A stretch of 64,000 nt of DNA. It comes from Sphingobacterium hotanense. GTDB lineage: Bacteria > Bacteroidota > Bacteroidia > Sphingobacteriales > Sphingobacteriaceae. The DNA is taken from positions 2,170,001 to 2,234,000 of the forward strand of contig NZ_CP030848.1 of assembly GCF_008274825.1 (NCBI RefSeq), in the 5' to 3' direction. Below the pieces are notes generated by a model. That model was not told the origin of the DNA. It did no database searches and saw only the letters and a program-made list of their open reading frames with translations. Position 1 is the first letter of the stretch. Every line of letters starts with the position of its first letter. This document shows positions 1 through 10,402 of the stretch, in pieces. Made by a program: the position numbers and the translations under genes.

Positions 1-119
1 AACCTAGCCACAACGAAAGCCGTCAATTCGCTGCTGTCCTAGAACAGTTACTTGATAAGAAGGTTAAAAACCTAAAACTTTTCTTAGATAAGACGGATAA
101 ATTTTACTATTCGCATTAG
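1..119 (+). CDS. C-terminal end of an unidentified protein (partial)
   Basis: The third frame is open from the window edge to a TAG at 117-119. It gives 38 residues of a lysine- and leucine-rich, probably helical C-terminus (AVLEQLLDKKVKNLKLF). The start lies outside the window and the family cannot be named from so little sequence. Confidence 0.4.
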   Translation, partial: PSHNESRQFAAVLEQLLDKKVKNLKLFLDKTDKFYYSH

Positions 120-147
120 CTATGCGAATAAGGCTGTAAAAGTCAGC

Positions 148-393
148 ATGCCGGGAATAAAGACACTTCTGAACAAAAAAATTATCTCTTACCACAACCT
201 TGAAAAGCTTAGAAAAATAAGCTTTGAATACACATTAAATGAAACTAAACTGACTTTGACAATTAATGGGAATAAGGAAGAGATTCTCAAACAATTTAAT
301 CATCTGTTTGCCAAAATTGTCTTCGAAGTTTTCCAATTCAGCGATTTCAAAGAGGCTGCTTATCTACAATTTGTAGACAAAACCCAATCATGA
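148..393 (+). CDS. Small hypothetical protein, 81 aa
   Basis: This is an open frame from ATG to TGA with no signal peptide or membrane segment. It contains the segment TKLTLTINGNKEEILKQF and a Phe-rich second half. It begins 28 bases after the preceding stop on the same strand, so the two may be co-transcribed. I do not recognise the family, and the reading frame could be fortuitous. Confidence 0.35.
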   Translation: MPGIKTLLNKKIISYHNLEKLRKISFEYTLNETKLTLTINGNKEEILKQFNHLFAKIVFEVFQFSDFKEAAYLQFVDKTQS

Positions 394-467
394 TTGCCTC
401 AACAACCTAATTTCCTGCTATATTCTTTATATTTAATTCAATAAGTCAGTCTTATTCGACTGACCCT

Positions 468-1608
468 ATGAAGAATATAAAAAAAATAGCAATTCCTATG
501 CGTCAAAAACATCTCCTGTCTCTATTATTTCTGTTCCTCAGTATGGGCGCATTTGCCAATGATGGTACTTACTTTGCGGCTGGAAATCAATTAATCCCAA
601 TCCAAGAAACCGATATTTCTGTACAAAAGGAGATACTTACCGTCAAAAAAATCAATAATCAATTTATCGAGGTCGCGGTCTACTACGAGTTTTTCAATCC
701 CTCAAAAGAAAAAGAACTGATCGTTGGATTTGAAGCCATATCGCCAAGCGGAGACGTCGAAGGTGCTCCTAAGAAGGGACTTCACCCTTATATGCGCGAT
801 TTCACGGTAAATATGAACGGAAGTCCGTTGAAATATCAAGTTGCCTATGTTGCTGATTCGCTTTACAATCAGAATGGGAAGATCATGAACATCGACCTCG
901 CGAATTTCGATGGCAGCACGAGTGGCAACTACGTTGACTTTTTCTACGTTTACCATTTCAAAGCCAAGTTTAAGAAGGGGATGAATATTGTTAAACATAC
1001 CTACACCTTCGATGTCTCTGGAGGTATCGACTATAACTTTCAATTCGACTATGTGCTTACGGCAGCAAACCGTTGGGCTAATAAGCAAATCGACGACTTT
1101 ACATTGAACATAGAGATGGAGGATTTTGAAGACTTTTATATTGATAAGACTTTCTTCAAGCGCAAGGACGAGTGGAAGATTGAAGGGGTAGGAAAGGTAA
1201 GAGATATTAATGCAACAGCAAATTCACCATTAGATTGTAACGCTTTGGAATTCGCAGTAAAAAGTGGAAAGGTTAGTCTTTCAAAAGAAAAACTTCAGCC
1301 CGAAAGGAGAGCTTTCCATTTATAGTCATAACCTCTATATCCATGAAATTCTAAATGCGGACAAGGACTTCTACCTACCGTTTTCAATTTATCAAGCCGA
1401 TAACATCAATTTCGAAGAACCTCTCTTGAGCTTCCAAAAGAAGATATTGAGAAATTTACCCTTCGCCAGACGTGGGTTTGTATTCAACGACCCCGAGTTG
1501 AAAAAATACTACGAATCGGTCTATTGGTATATGCCAGACCCTAGTTATTCTCCGGCTATCAGCAAACTCCATAAATCAGAACAACAATGGATTGAAAAAT
1601 GGAAGTGA
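468..1608 (+). pseudogene. DUF4424-like secreted protein with C-terminal YARHG domain, frameshifted
   Basis: The first frame (468-1325) starts with a signal peptide (hydrophobic LLSLLFLFLSMGAFA). It continues with a DUF4424-like domain, including the motif NDGTYFAAGNQLIPIQETD and a beta-rich middle. The second frame, one base out of register from about 1275, continues the protein (FSPKGELSIYSHNLYIHEI). It ends in a YARHG-type domain (ARRGFVFNDPELKKYY then WYMPDPSYSP) and stops at 1608. Joined, the two make one protein of about 380 residues that fits a periplasmic or surface protein of unknown function. The switch lies between about 1270 and 1290, near runs of four and five A. ATG 498 is an alternative start that leaves a cleaner signal peptide. 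Confidence 0.75.
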
Positions 1609-1624
1609 GGTGGTCTTTTAGTTA

Positions 1625-1835
1625 GGAAAGCAAGGATGTGAAGATTGACAGGATCCTGTTAATCCTTGTATCTTTTCTTTCCTGGTTCAGACAAGAAAGA
1701 CATAACACAATATATTGACCCGATCCTGCCTATCCTTGTATCCTTCCTTTCCTGGTTCAGACAAGAAAGACATAAGACAATATATTGACCCAATCCTGCC
1801 TATCCTTGTATCCTTCCTTTCCAGACAAACCTCTA
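1625..1835. repeat. Family-1 intergenic repeats with a 70-bp tandem duplication
   Basis: This stretch holds copies of a dispersed repeat whose core reads TCCTTCCTTTCCTGGTTC. Bases 1681-1750 and 1751-1820 are two head-to-tail units of exactly 70 bp differing at two positions. A half-palindromic copy (GATTGACAGGATCCTG) lies just upstream. Related copies occur near 11.4, 33.1, 56.5-57.1 and 58.9-59.3 kb. No gene is seen between 1609 and 1886. Confidence 0.8.
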
Positions 1836-1886
1836 ATCTCACAGCATACATCTCACGTCTACTGTCTCACATCTTACATCTAATCG

Positions 1887-2991
1887 CTATTGCAAATCCA
1901 AAATAGAAGGCCTGACAATAGCCCATACGCGTTTATGCTTCACCTTATTATCCTCGTATCGAACCTGGTATTCCGGCATTAGAATATGGCAGGAGATTCC
2001 TACATGGCCTGCGACGTTTCCTTGATAGATCAGCGAAACTCCCAGGTCGTCTTCAATCCATTGTTTTTTTTGCGGATATTGGGGTGCCATCAGCTGCAGT
2101 TTGAGCTAGGGCGCTATCATTATTTGGAATTCCTAGTGAAGCCAGTGCGAACCCGCCGCCATTTCCATCAACTACAGTCAGCATCCGCGTTTCGGGATTA
2201 TACTTATAAACAATCTGAATGTGGTCGGCACCTCCTTTATCCGAGTTGTCTACGAGGACAATGTCGCCAGGCAGAATATCCAGCTCATATTCGGCTTCGA
2301 TATCTTCAAAGGTGATCATCTTCCTGGCAGCATCCTGTGCGCTGTGCTGTTCTTTCAATTGCGTGTTCTCTGGATAATCCTTACGTAGTACACCGGAACC
2401 GTCAAACGCTATCTTACCATAGGATCCAAATAGCGAGATATTCCTAGTGTTCATGAATTGACTGGTTGTTCTGCTAGGCACTCCAGCTTGGGCATAAAAA
2501 TAAGCAACTGCTTTCCCGCACCATGATTCTTCGCTGCCTTTTTTGATTCTGTTTTCTATGCTGCTTTGCGGCTCAGATAACGCTTCAAAAGCATAGTCTG
2601 CAATCTCCTGAAGCTTGGCGACCAAAGGCGCTCGCTGTTGCTCATAGCTATCTAAATCGACAAATTCATACATTTCAATCTGGCTACCATTCGGATATTG
2701 CCAACTGATCTTTCCGTATTCAAAATAACTCACTTTGCCACCAGCGACGCAAGGATCATCCATTTCATCAGACCGTGGATAGCCTAAGCTGGAATTCGTT
2801 TCACCAACTTCCTGATATTTCATCAAGATATTGCCGTGAACTTCAAATATAAGCTCATCCGGACAAGCATATAACACACAGTTCTGGCATATCGCTACAC
2901 GACCATTAGGCAGATTCGATTCACTAAGAATGGCGCCCGTGTCAAAACCGCGACGGGCGAGTTCTGCGATTTTAGTACTGAAATTTTCCAT
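1887..2991 (-). pseudogene. LGFP-repeat plus CHAP/NlpC-like hydrolase, frameshifted
   Basis: From ATG 2991 the protein has no signal peptide. Residues 70-125 carry an LGFP-type repeat (SLGYPRSDE, then GGKVSYFEYGKISW). A CHAP- or NlpC-like region follows, with a candidate Cys in WCGKAVAYFYAQAG and a candidate His in GADHIQIVYKY. The frame ends early at 2053. The neighbouring frame continues as QWIEDDLGVSLIYQGNVAGH to a stop at 1887. The break falls in a run of eight A (minus strand, 2065-2072), and seven A would restore one frame of about 367 residues. LGFP repeats are known from cell-wall-associated proteins and CHAP domains cleave peptidoglycan amides. A wall-active enzyme is inferred. It is the third gene of a minus-strand cluster. 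Confidence 0.65.
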
Positions 2992-4213
2992 GATCTATTA
3001 TTCAAAAGTTTAGGATCGCTACTGTAGGGGAGTGCCGGCATAACCTCGCATATCCAACCCAATGCCTGTATCCCGGGATTTATTAATTCGTTTTTACTAT
3101 TTATTTGGCTGTCGGCAACATTGAAAAAGCCCAAGCTGATACTGTCTCCAGCATTGGCAATGTCTTGCTGTGACCAATTAGCGCGAATCCTCAGGTTTTT
3201 GACCAATATCATCGCCGTTGTGATGCATTTCAGTTCGCCTTGATTGCTACTATCTTTCAATCCGTTGGAGAAGAAATTCTTCTCCAACGCTTTAGCATAC
3301 CAAAGTTTTGCGTAGTGCAGCAACGAACGGTCAAACCAATCACGTTGTAGATTCACCATACAGTAATCAAATGAAAGTTCATAGCCATCTGCCTGGGATT
3401 GCTCCTGTACCACTAGCTTTTCTTTATGCAATTGATGGGTGAGTGCGATCCTTTTTGACAACAGTGGTTTGACCATAGTTGGATTGATTTCACTGCTTAG
3501 CATAGGCTTCGCTTGAAGATTGATCGCTTGACTACCCATCTGAAGTCGTTTTGTTCGGAGGAATTTATGATTGAGTGGCTTTTTGACTTTTTGTTCATGA
3601 AACAGCATATTATTGAAAATTCCCTTATGAGTTACGATGCCTTCAAATTTAGTTTCCACGGCTGTTGTCAACCGGGATTGATCTATTCGATTCCACTTAA
3701 GATTAAAGCTTATGGGTTTATCCTGCTCGTCCGCTTTCTCTGGAAATTTCTGAGAGAAAGATTTACTCGTCCATATTGCTGCATTTTTATTGTACCACGC
3801 TTCCGGATGTCCTGTGACTAGGAAATAGGAACCTGATGCTGTGACGACGGACGCTCTTTTTCCTTTTTCAAGTTTCCCCATCGCTTCCGCCTTCGCACGA
3901 CTGAAGATCGTTCGGTAATCTTCTCTTTCGGCATCATCAAAAGATCCTCTCGGAAAGTACTGGAGTATACCAAAGTTTCTAATAAGTCCGTCAATCTGGA
4001 TGTCCCGAACGTCATGCTCTCCTGTATGGCCGGAAGTCGCTCAGCAAGAATAGACAACTGTTCATTGGCCCTCGTCTGGCTTTGCGGATCGTTAGGGTCA
4101 AGCTCGTCTATCATGCAGCCAATGGGTTCAAAAGCAATGAACAACTTGCTCTCCTCTAGTCCATCCTTAAACTGGCTAAGAAAGAACTCTTGTAGTTTTG
4201 CTTGAAAGTCCAT
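2895..4213 (-). pseudogene. Unknown protein, paralogous C-terminal domain shared with the upstream gene, frameshifted
   Basis: Translation starts at ATG 4213 (MDFQAKLQEFFLSQFKDG). The first frame stops at 3818, but the natural continuation is in a second frame (DVRDIQIDGLIRNFGILQYF, then AEREDYRTIFSRAKAEAMGK). One base is therefore missing near 3995-4035. The second frame runs past the start of the next gene (2991) to 2895, so a second indel near 3000-3030 may have removed the original stop. Its C-terminal part (FDYCMVNLQRDWFDRSL, ITTAMILVKNLRI, GIQALGWICEVMPALP) matches the C-terminal part of the protein at 4220-5809 block by block. There is no signal peptide or membrane segment. The family is not recognised. 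Confidence 0.55.
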
Positions 4214-4219
4214 GATTTC

Positions 4220-5809
4220 TTATCCATTGTTTTCCTCTTCTTTTACAGGCTCCTCTTTTTTGGGTTCTTCTTTTTTCTTCTGTGTATAGTTGGCACCGTT
4301 CAGTTTAGGCGCGAATGGCATAATAGAGGATACAAAACCGATGAGTTGGACACCGTCGACACGTAATTGCCTCGTGTTTTGATCAATCGTTTGGTCCCAA
4401 TGGTATTTATCTTTTCTATAGCTGGCAGATCCGCTGCCGGATACGAAGAGATTCCCAAAACTAACCGATCCACCATTCTTTAAGGTGTCTGTAATCTCGT
4501 TTGAGTCGAAGGAAGCAGAGCTCCAGGATATCAATACATCTTTAATGAGGATCATACTGGTGACAACAGAGGGCAACAAGACGAATTGTTTCGGGTCGTC
4601 AGGTTTAAATTCCTGATCAACTTTAGCCGTTGAAATACATCCTTCGGGATAATTACCCATCAGAAACCAGTTCCCAATATTCATCAGTGAACTGTCCATC
4701 CAGGGGCGGTTAATGTTTGCAAGACAGTAGGAGAAAGTGATGGTAAGTCCCTCAAACGACGAGCTGATATGTTTTTCTGAATGCGCTGAGGAGTGGTTAA
4801 CCGATCCTCCGAGGCTTCCAAAGAGTCTAAATCCGGAACTGATCCTTGCCGACATGTCTTTTTTGGTAGATAAGGTGTCGAATGTTTTCTTAGAATGGTA
4901 GTCGGTTTGGCTGTATGTATTCCATCCGGGACCATTCTTGGAGTACCATTTACTCGGTGTAATAAACGTATATGGAAGATTGCCGATGCCTGGCATATTG
5001 ATCAGGCTATTCTCATACTTTATCTTTGCGCGTCGAATCATCAGAATAGCGGGGTCTATACCTTGCGCCGATAGGAGTGCCATCGCTTCCTCTATCTCTT
5101 GTTTAGCGCCTCTAGATTGCCATTTATCCCATGCGTAATCGACATCATCTTGATAAATCTTACCCTGCATCGGCCAAAGATTGAACTTGAGCGGGTCGCT
5201 TAATGCGTTGGCATACTGGCGATCGCGTTCTCTTACCGCATCGTAATATTCATCTCGATACTGATTGTATTTCTCATATTTCGGCGTGTCATTGCCTTCT
5301 TCATCAACCATCAATTTCTCCGCTCGCTCTAGTGCGGCTTTGATAGCATCATTTGCCTCCAATCCAGATTCTAAACCATTCGCCCCATTGATGATGGCGA
5401 ACCATGTATCATTAACCTTCGCAGCGTTTGGCCAGGCACGATAGGTGTCATCAATAGAAATCTTAGTGTCTGTCAGGGAGAATGTCTGAAGATAGGCATT
5501 CATCGATTGCCCAATAGAACCCGAGGTCAACAAGATATCTTCCAAAGCAGAGGATGCCGAAGCCGCATCGGTGTTCGCCGGATCGGTAGCATCCGTCGTT
5601 CTTGCTTTATTTTCGCGGGCAGACTTCACTGCCTCGGTCAAATTTGATTGCGTTGGTGTCCATGGGTTTTTAAAGTCTTCTTCCGGAATCGGCAATCCAA
5701 TAGGGAGGAAGGATACAAATTGATTATTCGGAGTCTGTCCAGTACTAGGATCTACACCTACGGCTTTCCATTTTAGATCCTCCATAATCTTAAATACATC
5801 GTTATTCAT
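4220..5809 (-). CDS. Unknown 529-aa protein, first gene of the minus-strand trio
   Basis: This is an intact frame from ATG 5809. The N-terminus (MNNDVFKIMEDLKWKAVGVD) has no signal peptide. Residues 60-90 are Ala/Asp/Thr-rich, and residues about 150-260 are charged and helical. The C-terminal domain carries ITFSYCLANINRPWMDSSL, VVTSMILIKDVLISW, a Gly/Ser-rich beta segment and GVQLIGFVSSIMPFAPKL. It ends in a low-complexity KKKEEPKKEEPVKEEE tail. The same blocks recur in the next gene, which starts 7 bases downstream, so the pair arose by duplication. With the LGFP/CHAP protein they form a probable operon. Function unknown. Confidence 0.75.
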   Translation of the reverse strand: MNNDVFKIMEDLKWKAVGVDPSTGQTPNNQFVSFLPIGLPIPEEDFKNPWTPTQSNLTEAVKSARENKARTTDATDPANTDAASASSALEDILLTSGSIGQSMNAYLQTFSLTDTKISIDDTYRAWPNAAKVNDTWFAIINGANGLESGLEANDAIKAALERAEKLMVDEEGNDTPKYEKYNQYRDEYYDAVRERDRQYANALSDPLKFNLWPMQGKIYQDDVDYAWDKWQSRGAKQEIEEAMALLSAQGIDPAILMIRRAKIKYENSLINMPGIGNLPYTFITPSKWYSKNGPGWNTYSQTDYHSKKTFDTLSTKKDMSARISSGFRLFGSLGGSVNHSSAHSEKHISSSFEGLTITFSYCLANINRPWMDSSLMNIGNWFLMGNYPEGCISTAKVDQEFKPDDPKQFVLLPSVVTSMILIKDVLISWSSASFDSNEITDTLKNGGSVSFGNLFVSGSGSASYRKDKYHWDQTIDQNTRQLRVDGVQLIGFVSSIMPFAPKLNGANYTQKKKEEPKKEEPVKEEENNG

Positions 5810-6096
5810 GACTTTTAAGTTTAGTGGTTATTTAATAAGTAGAATTAAAAATGAGGATTAATGTAAGCGCTTGAAAAACAATATGATGAAAGCTGTTTAT
5901 TAATTAGCAAAGCGCACGATTCAACGAGGGAGCCCGGCAAATTGTAATATTCTAGGCTATGTAGATATAAAGTAGATAGCCCATAATCGCGTATTCGGTC
6001 GATCTATGCCATATTTATATAATTATGCTAAGGTTCGATTTATTTTTTCGGGTCTTTGGTTCTTACTTTGTGTCAGTGATAGCAAAGATGAGTATT

Positions 6097-7166
6097 ATGA
6101 GAAAACTGAATTTTAAGAGTGTGATTGTCGCCTGCAGTTTGTTGGCAGTTATCAGTGCGTGTAGTAAGAAATCGATTGAACCAGTGGAACCCGATCCTGA
6201 GAATCCAGAAACGCCTACACCGAAACCACCGACACCAAAGCCTTTGACATTCTTCTACGCCGGCTATAAGTATCAAACGGATTATAAAGGAGCCGGTAGA
6301 AATGCAATTTTAAGCATTAATGACTCGATCGTTCTTCTTTCTCCATCATTGCGCTCGGATGCTCTTGCAATTGCAGCAGTAAACAATAAGGAGGCACATG
6401 TTACAGGCTATCAGAAGACGTCGTCAGGACAGCAGCGTGTTGCCTATTGGAAGAATGGCAAGATTTCATTCTTAACACAGGCGGGAAATAATAATACAGG
6501 AACAGCTATCAATGTAATCGGCAGTAAAGTTTATGTAGGAGGGACTAAGATTACAATGGAGCATATGGTTTATTTCTTTGGACAAATGGCGTCGAGAAGA
6601 GAAAGGCATGCTGTTTGGCACAGTCAGAAGTGACATCCATTACTGAGGTCGCAGGCGAACCGTATCTATCGGGGCGTTTTGCTAGCAATGCGCATATGTT
6701 CAACGACGAATGGGCACTTGCGATAGCAGGACCGAATACCTATGCAGATTATATCAATGCCATCAATAAAGATGTCTATGTGCTTGGACATGCAAATTAC
6801 AATAGCAGTTCCGACGCTGCAGTAGTATGGAAAAATCGAAAAGAAGTCTTCAAGCTTCCCTTAGGCGACTTTGCTTCCGACGTCCTTGGAACTATGGTTG
6901 GCACAGACTATTATTTCGTCGCCAACTTCTATAACGGTGGCAAGGGAACATCTGTAGTTTATAAGAATAAAACGAAACTTTACCAACTTAGCGGAGCAGC
7001 AAGCATCACCGCAACAGCAATTCGTGTAGTAAGCGGGAAAGTTTATATCCTCGGAAATTACCTAAATGGCGCGAAATCGTCTGCCGTACTCTGGACCAAT
7101 GGCAAACCGAAAGTGCTTTTTGGCGAAGGAAAGAAGATTTATTTGAATGATTTTGCAGTGAATTAG
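6097..7166 (+). pseudogene. Lipoprotein with repeated Trp-Lys-Asn-Gly units, frameshifted
   Basis: ATG 6097 gives a lipoprotein signal (VIVACSLLAVISACSKK, with the lipobox Cys). An upstream in-frame ATG at 6025 is less likely. A Pro/Thr-rich spacer follows (PTPKPPTPKP). Repeats around YWKNGKISFL, LWTNG, VWKNRKEVFKL and LWTNGKPKVLF come next, separated by a segment like YVGGTKIT or YVLGHANYN, as in a beta-propeller. The first frame ends at 6633. The repeat pattern resumes in another frame from about 6560 (GAYGLFLWTNGVEKR) and ends at 7166, implying one missing base near 6550-6565. It is probably an outer-surface lipoprotein of unknown ligand. Confidence 0.7.
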
Positions 7167-7338
7167 ATTTTAGACATTAGATGTGAGATATTAGAGCGCA
7201 GCGAGAAATATTCCAGCGCGTCGATGTGAGTTATTGCAATATGATAACGATAAAGTTTGTTGGCTGTAAATACACTATACTGCGTTCTCTTTTTAGCCAG
7301 TTTACTCTAATATCTTATGTCTTATATCTGATATCTAA
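7164..7338. repeat. Family-3 intergenic repeat pair starting in a stop codon
   Basis: The TAG stop of the upstream gene is the first three bases of the repeat (TAGATTTTAGACATTAGATG). An inverted copy (CTAATATCTTATGTCTTATA) lies at 7308-7337, just before the convergent gene. The roughly 90 bases between the two arms show no gene. Confidence 0.6.
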
Positions 7339-7340
7339 AC

Positions 7341-8030
7341 CTAATATTGCCAACCAACAAACCGCTGCACCAGTCCGTTTTTGTCGAATACCCAAACTAG
7401 GTGGGTGAAGCAGCCGCCGTCGCCGACTCCTTGGCTGACGTAGTAGTGGTTGTTATAGGTTTTGATTTCGAATTCGTTGCCGGCATGCAGGATTCCCCAG
7501 ATTAATGACATGGGGATATCGACTATTTTGTTCCCGATTGTTGCGGTTGCTTTAGTTATTTCGGTTTTTGGTGTTCCGCAGTCGGCTCCGAAGTAGTGTT
7601 CACCATTAATTGTTTCAATGGATTCCGAACCGTCAATATAGCCGATTTTCTTTCCCGATTTGCTAAAGGGTTTATGCTTGTATTCGAATTTAAAGACTTT
7701 GGGGTCAGCATTTTTTAGCTGATCGAATAGCTTATATTGCGAAGTATGACTATATCGATAGGTGTACTCCTCGTTTGCTGTATTCAGCCTGCTCATGGGC
7801 TCTTTGATCACTACAACCTCTGACCATACTGCATCATTTGCCGAAACTCCAATTTCATCATTGAAAGCAAGGATTACCGTATTAGTTTTAACCTTCGCGA
7901 TGACTTTACTCTTGCTATCCGGCTTTTCGCGAATGTTAGCAGATCCATCCGGACTGCTGATCACTGCGACCTGAGAAAATCCCGCATTAACAATTAGTAG
8001 TATCGAGATTAAGGTTAATAGTCTCTTCAT
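7341..8030 (-). CDS. Secreted SH3-like domain protein
   Basis: The chosen start at ATG 8030 gives a clean signal peptide (MKRLLTLISILLIVNAGFSQ). An in-frame ATG at 8051 adds seven residues. Residues about 20-80 resemble a bacterial SH3 fold (VISSPDGSANIREKPDSKSK, then KTNTVILAF). The remaining 150 residues contain FGADCGTPK and GDGGCFTHLVWVFDKNGLVQ. The role is unknown; SH3-like domains of this type often bind cell-wall peptides or other ligands. It converges on the repeat lipoprotein, with family-3 repeats between them. Confidence 0.65.
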   Translation of the reverse strand: MKRLLTLISILLIVNAGFSQVAVISSPDGSANIREKPDSKSKVIAKVKTNTVILAFNDEIGVSANDAVWSEVVVIKEPMSRLNTANEEYTYRYSHTSQYKLFDQLKNADPKVFKFEYKHKPFSKSGKKIGYIDGSESIETINGEHYFGADCGTPKTEITKATATIGNKIVDIPMSLIWGILHAGNEFEIKTYNNHYYVSQGVGDGGCFTHLVWVFDKNGLVQRFVGWQY

Positions 8031-8291
8031 AAGGTTTTTGACATTATACAATCAAATCTAACACCAAAGTTTCCATATCGTTTAGGTATATTTAGTAAAA
8101 TTCGTTTGAAGACCAATAATCGCACAAATAATTCGCATGGTACAGAAGTATAGGGCTGATCTATGGGATCATAAAAGGGCAGAGTTTGTGCTGTACTAAG
8201 CTATAAACGATAGGAAAGGCGCATTTTTTGTGAACATAGTATGGAATGGATCGGTAGATCAGACCAATAATAGAAATAAACACGTGTTTTT

Positions 8292-10390
8292 ATGAGACAA
8301 CAACATCAGCATATCTACAATGAAAATGGGGTTTGTGAAATATGTAGCCAAACGGAGAAGGTTTATCGGCAAGCCGATGCTGCCGATCTTCTAACAAAAA
8401 AGGCTGCAAAAAATGCTCATGCGCATCCGCATGAAGATAGCAACGAACATAACCATGATCACGAGCATGCCGATGATGATGTGCATGATCATGATCACAG
8501 TCATGAAGTAGGAGGTAGTCTATTCAAACTATTTCTACCATCGATTATTAGTTTAGTGTGGTTATTGCTTGGTCTTTTTTTCGACCATTTCTGGAAGATG
8601 GATTGGTTTACGGGCTACGTTCGTTTAGTTTGGTATTTGGCGGCCTATATTCCAGTCGGGCTACCGGTTCTGAAAGATGCGGTGAAAAGCATCGGAAAGG
8701 GCAATTTCTTTTCCGAGTTTTTTTTAATGGGAATTGCAACTCTCGGGGCATTCGGTATAGCCGAATATCCGGAAGCAGTTGCTGTCATGCTATTTTATGC
8801 GGTCGGCGAGAGTTTCCAAACATTGGCAGTATCTCGCGCCAAATCCAATATCAAGAAGCTATTGGATCAGCGACCTGATGAGGCCACAATTATCCGCGAT
8901 AGCAAGACGCAAACCATTAAAGCGACGGATGTTCAGATCGGCGATATCGTTCAATTAAAACCTGGAGAAAAGCTAGGGCTGGATGGAATTTTAATATCCG
9001 ATGCTGCATCGTTTAACACGGCTGCACTAACGGGCGAGAGTAAACCTGATACGAAGAACAAAGGCGAGCACGTGCTTGCCGGGATGATCAATCTACAATC
9101 CGTTGCGCAGGTTGAAGTTAATACAGCCTATGCCGATAGCAAGTTGAGCAAAATACTCGAGCTTGTTCAACATGCCAGCTCGCAGAAAGCGCCTACAGAA
9201 CTGTTTATTTCCAAGTTCGCACGCATCTATACGCCTATCGTGGTCTTTCTTGCTATCGGCATCTGCTTTTTTCCATACTTCTTTGTTGCAGACTATGTTT
9301 TTCAGGATTGGTTATATCGGGCTCTCATTTTCTTAGTTGTTTCTTGCCCTTGTGCGCTCGTTATATCAATTCCACTGGGTTATTTCGGTGGGATAGGTGC
9401 AGCCAGTCGCCACGGCATATTGGTAAAAGGAGGCAACTTCCTCGATGTTTTAGCAGGATTGAAGCATGTGGTGATGGATAAAACAGGAACAATGACAGAA
9501 GGGGTGTTCAAAGTGCAGGAGGTCAATTTGAAAGACCAAGTTGCTCTCCCGGACCTAATGGATTATGTCAACTTACTTGAAAGCAAGAGCACCCATCCCG
9601 TTGCTACCGCGATACATGAATATGTAGGCGAGATTAAAGAGCAGCTCCCGCTTCAAAATATAGAAGAAATTGCAGGGCATGGACTCCGAGGTGAAATCAA
9701 TTCGAAAGAATTCCTCGTAGGTAACTTCAAACTTTTGGATAAATACAAAGTCGCTTATCCGATCAATCCTGCCGATATCGCCTATACGACGATTGCAATT
9801 GCCTATGACGGACAATATCAAGGCTATATAACAATTGCAGACACCATTAAAGCGGATGCCAAAGCAACGATCAACAAGCTACACAACCTGGGCGTTAAAG
9901 CAACGATGCTAAGTGGAGATAAGGAAACGGTAGTTAAGCATGTGGCCAAGAATTACGAATCGATCAGGCTTTCGGTGATCTGCTTCCGGAAGATAAGGTA
10001 AATCATTTTAAAGCGATTAAAGCCAATGATCAGGTTGTAGCCTTTGTTGGCGATGGTGTCAACGATGCACCTGTTGTCGCATTAAGTGATGTTGGTATTG
10101 CGATGGGTGGACTTGGATCTGATGCGACGATTGAAACCGCGGATGTCGTTATTCAAGATGATAAACCGATGAAAATCCCTGTCGCTATTCAAATTGGAAA
10201 GAAGACCAAGACCATCGTATGGCAGAATATAGGTTTTGCATTTGGTGTAAAAGCAATTGTACTAATCTTAGGGGCAGGCGGACTGGCGACCATGTGGGAA
10301 GCGGTGTTCGCCGACGTTGGAGTTGCGCTGTTAGCAATATTGAATGCTGTCAGGATACAGCGATCGAATTTTAATAGCGATCATGATTAA
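8292..10390 (+). pseudogene. Heavy-metal-translocating P1B-type ATPase (Zn/Cd/Pb type), frameshifted
   Basis: The His/Asp-rich N-terminus (residues about 40-75) and a CEIC motif replace a typical HMA domain. Six to eight membrane helices follow. SCPCALVIS sits near residue 351 (the CPC metal site), and TGES and DKTGTMTEG near residue 395 hold the phosphorylated Asp. The first frame stops at 10001. The continuation GDLLPEDKV, then FVGDGVNDAPVVALSDVGI, is in another frame and ends at 10390. Restoring one G near 9958 would give GIDQAFGDLLPED, so a single-base deletion is likely. The family exports Zn, Cd or Pb across the inner membrane. No metal-responsive regulator gene is next to it. Confidence 0.85.
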
Positions 10391-10402
10391 TGTTGGTAAT
10401 CC

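Noticed and set aside
702..1088. 128-codon minus-strand frame inside the DUF4424-like gene
   Set aside because: It is antisense to a conserved secreted-protein sequence, with no signal or domain of its own.
1600..1840. CRISPR-like array suggested by the regular 70-bp repeats
   Set aside because: There are only two full units with no variable spacers between short repeats, and no cas genes. The same sequence is a dispersed palindromic repeat.
8278..8289. Palindrome AAACACGTGTTT just before the ATPase start, as a metal-regulator operator
   Set aside because: It is short and AT-flanked, and lies only 2 bases before the ATG. No regulator gene is nearby, so chance is likely.
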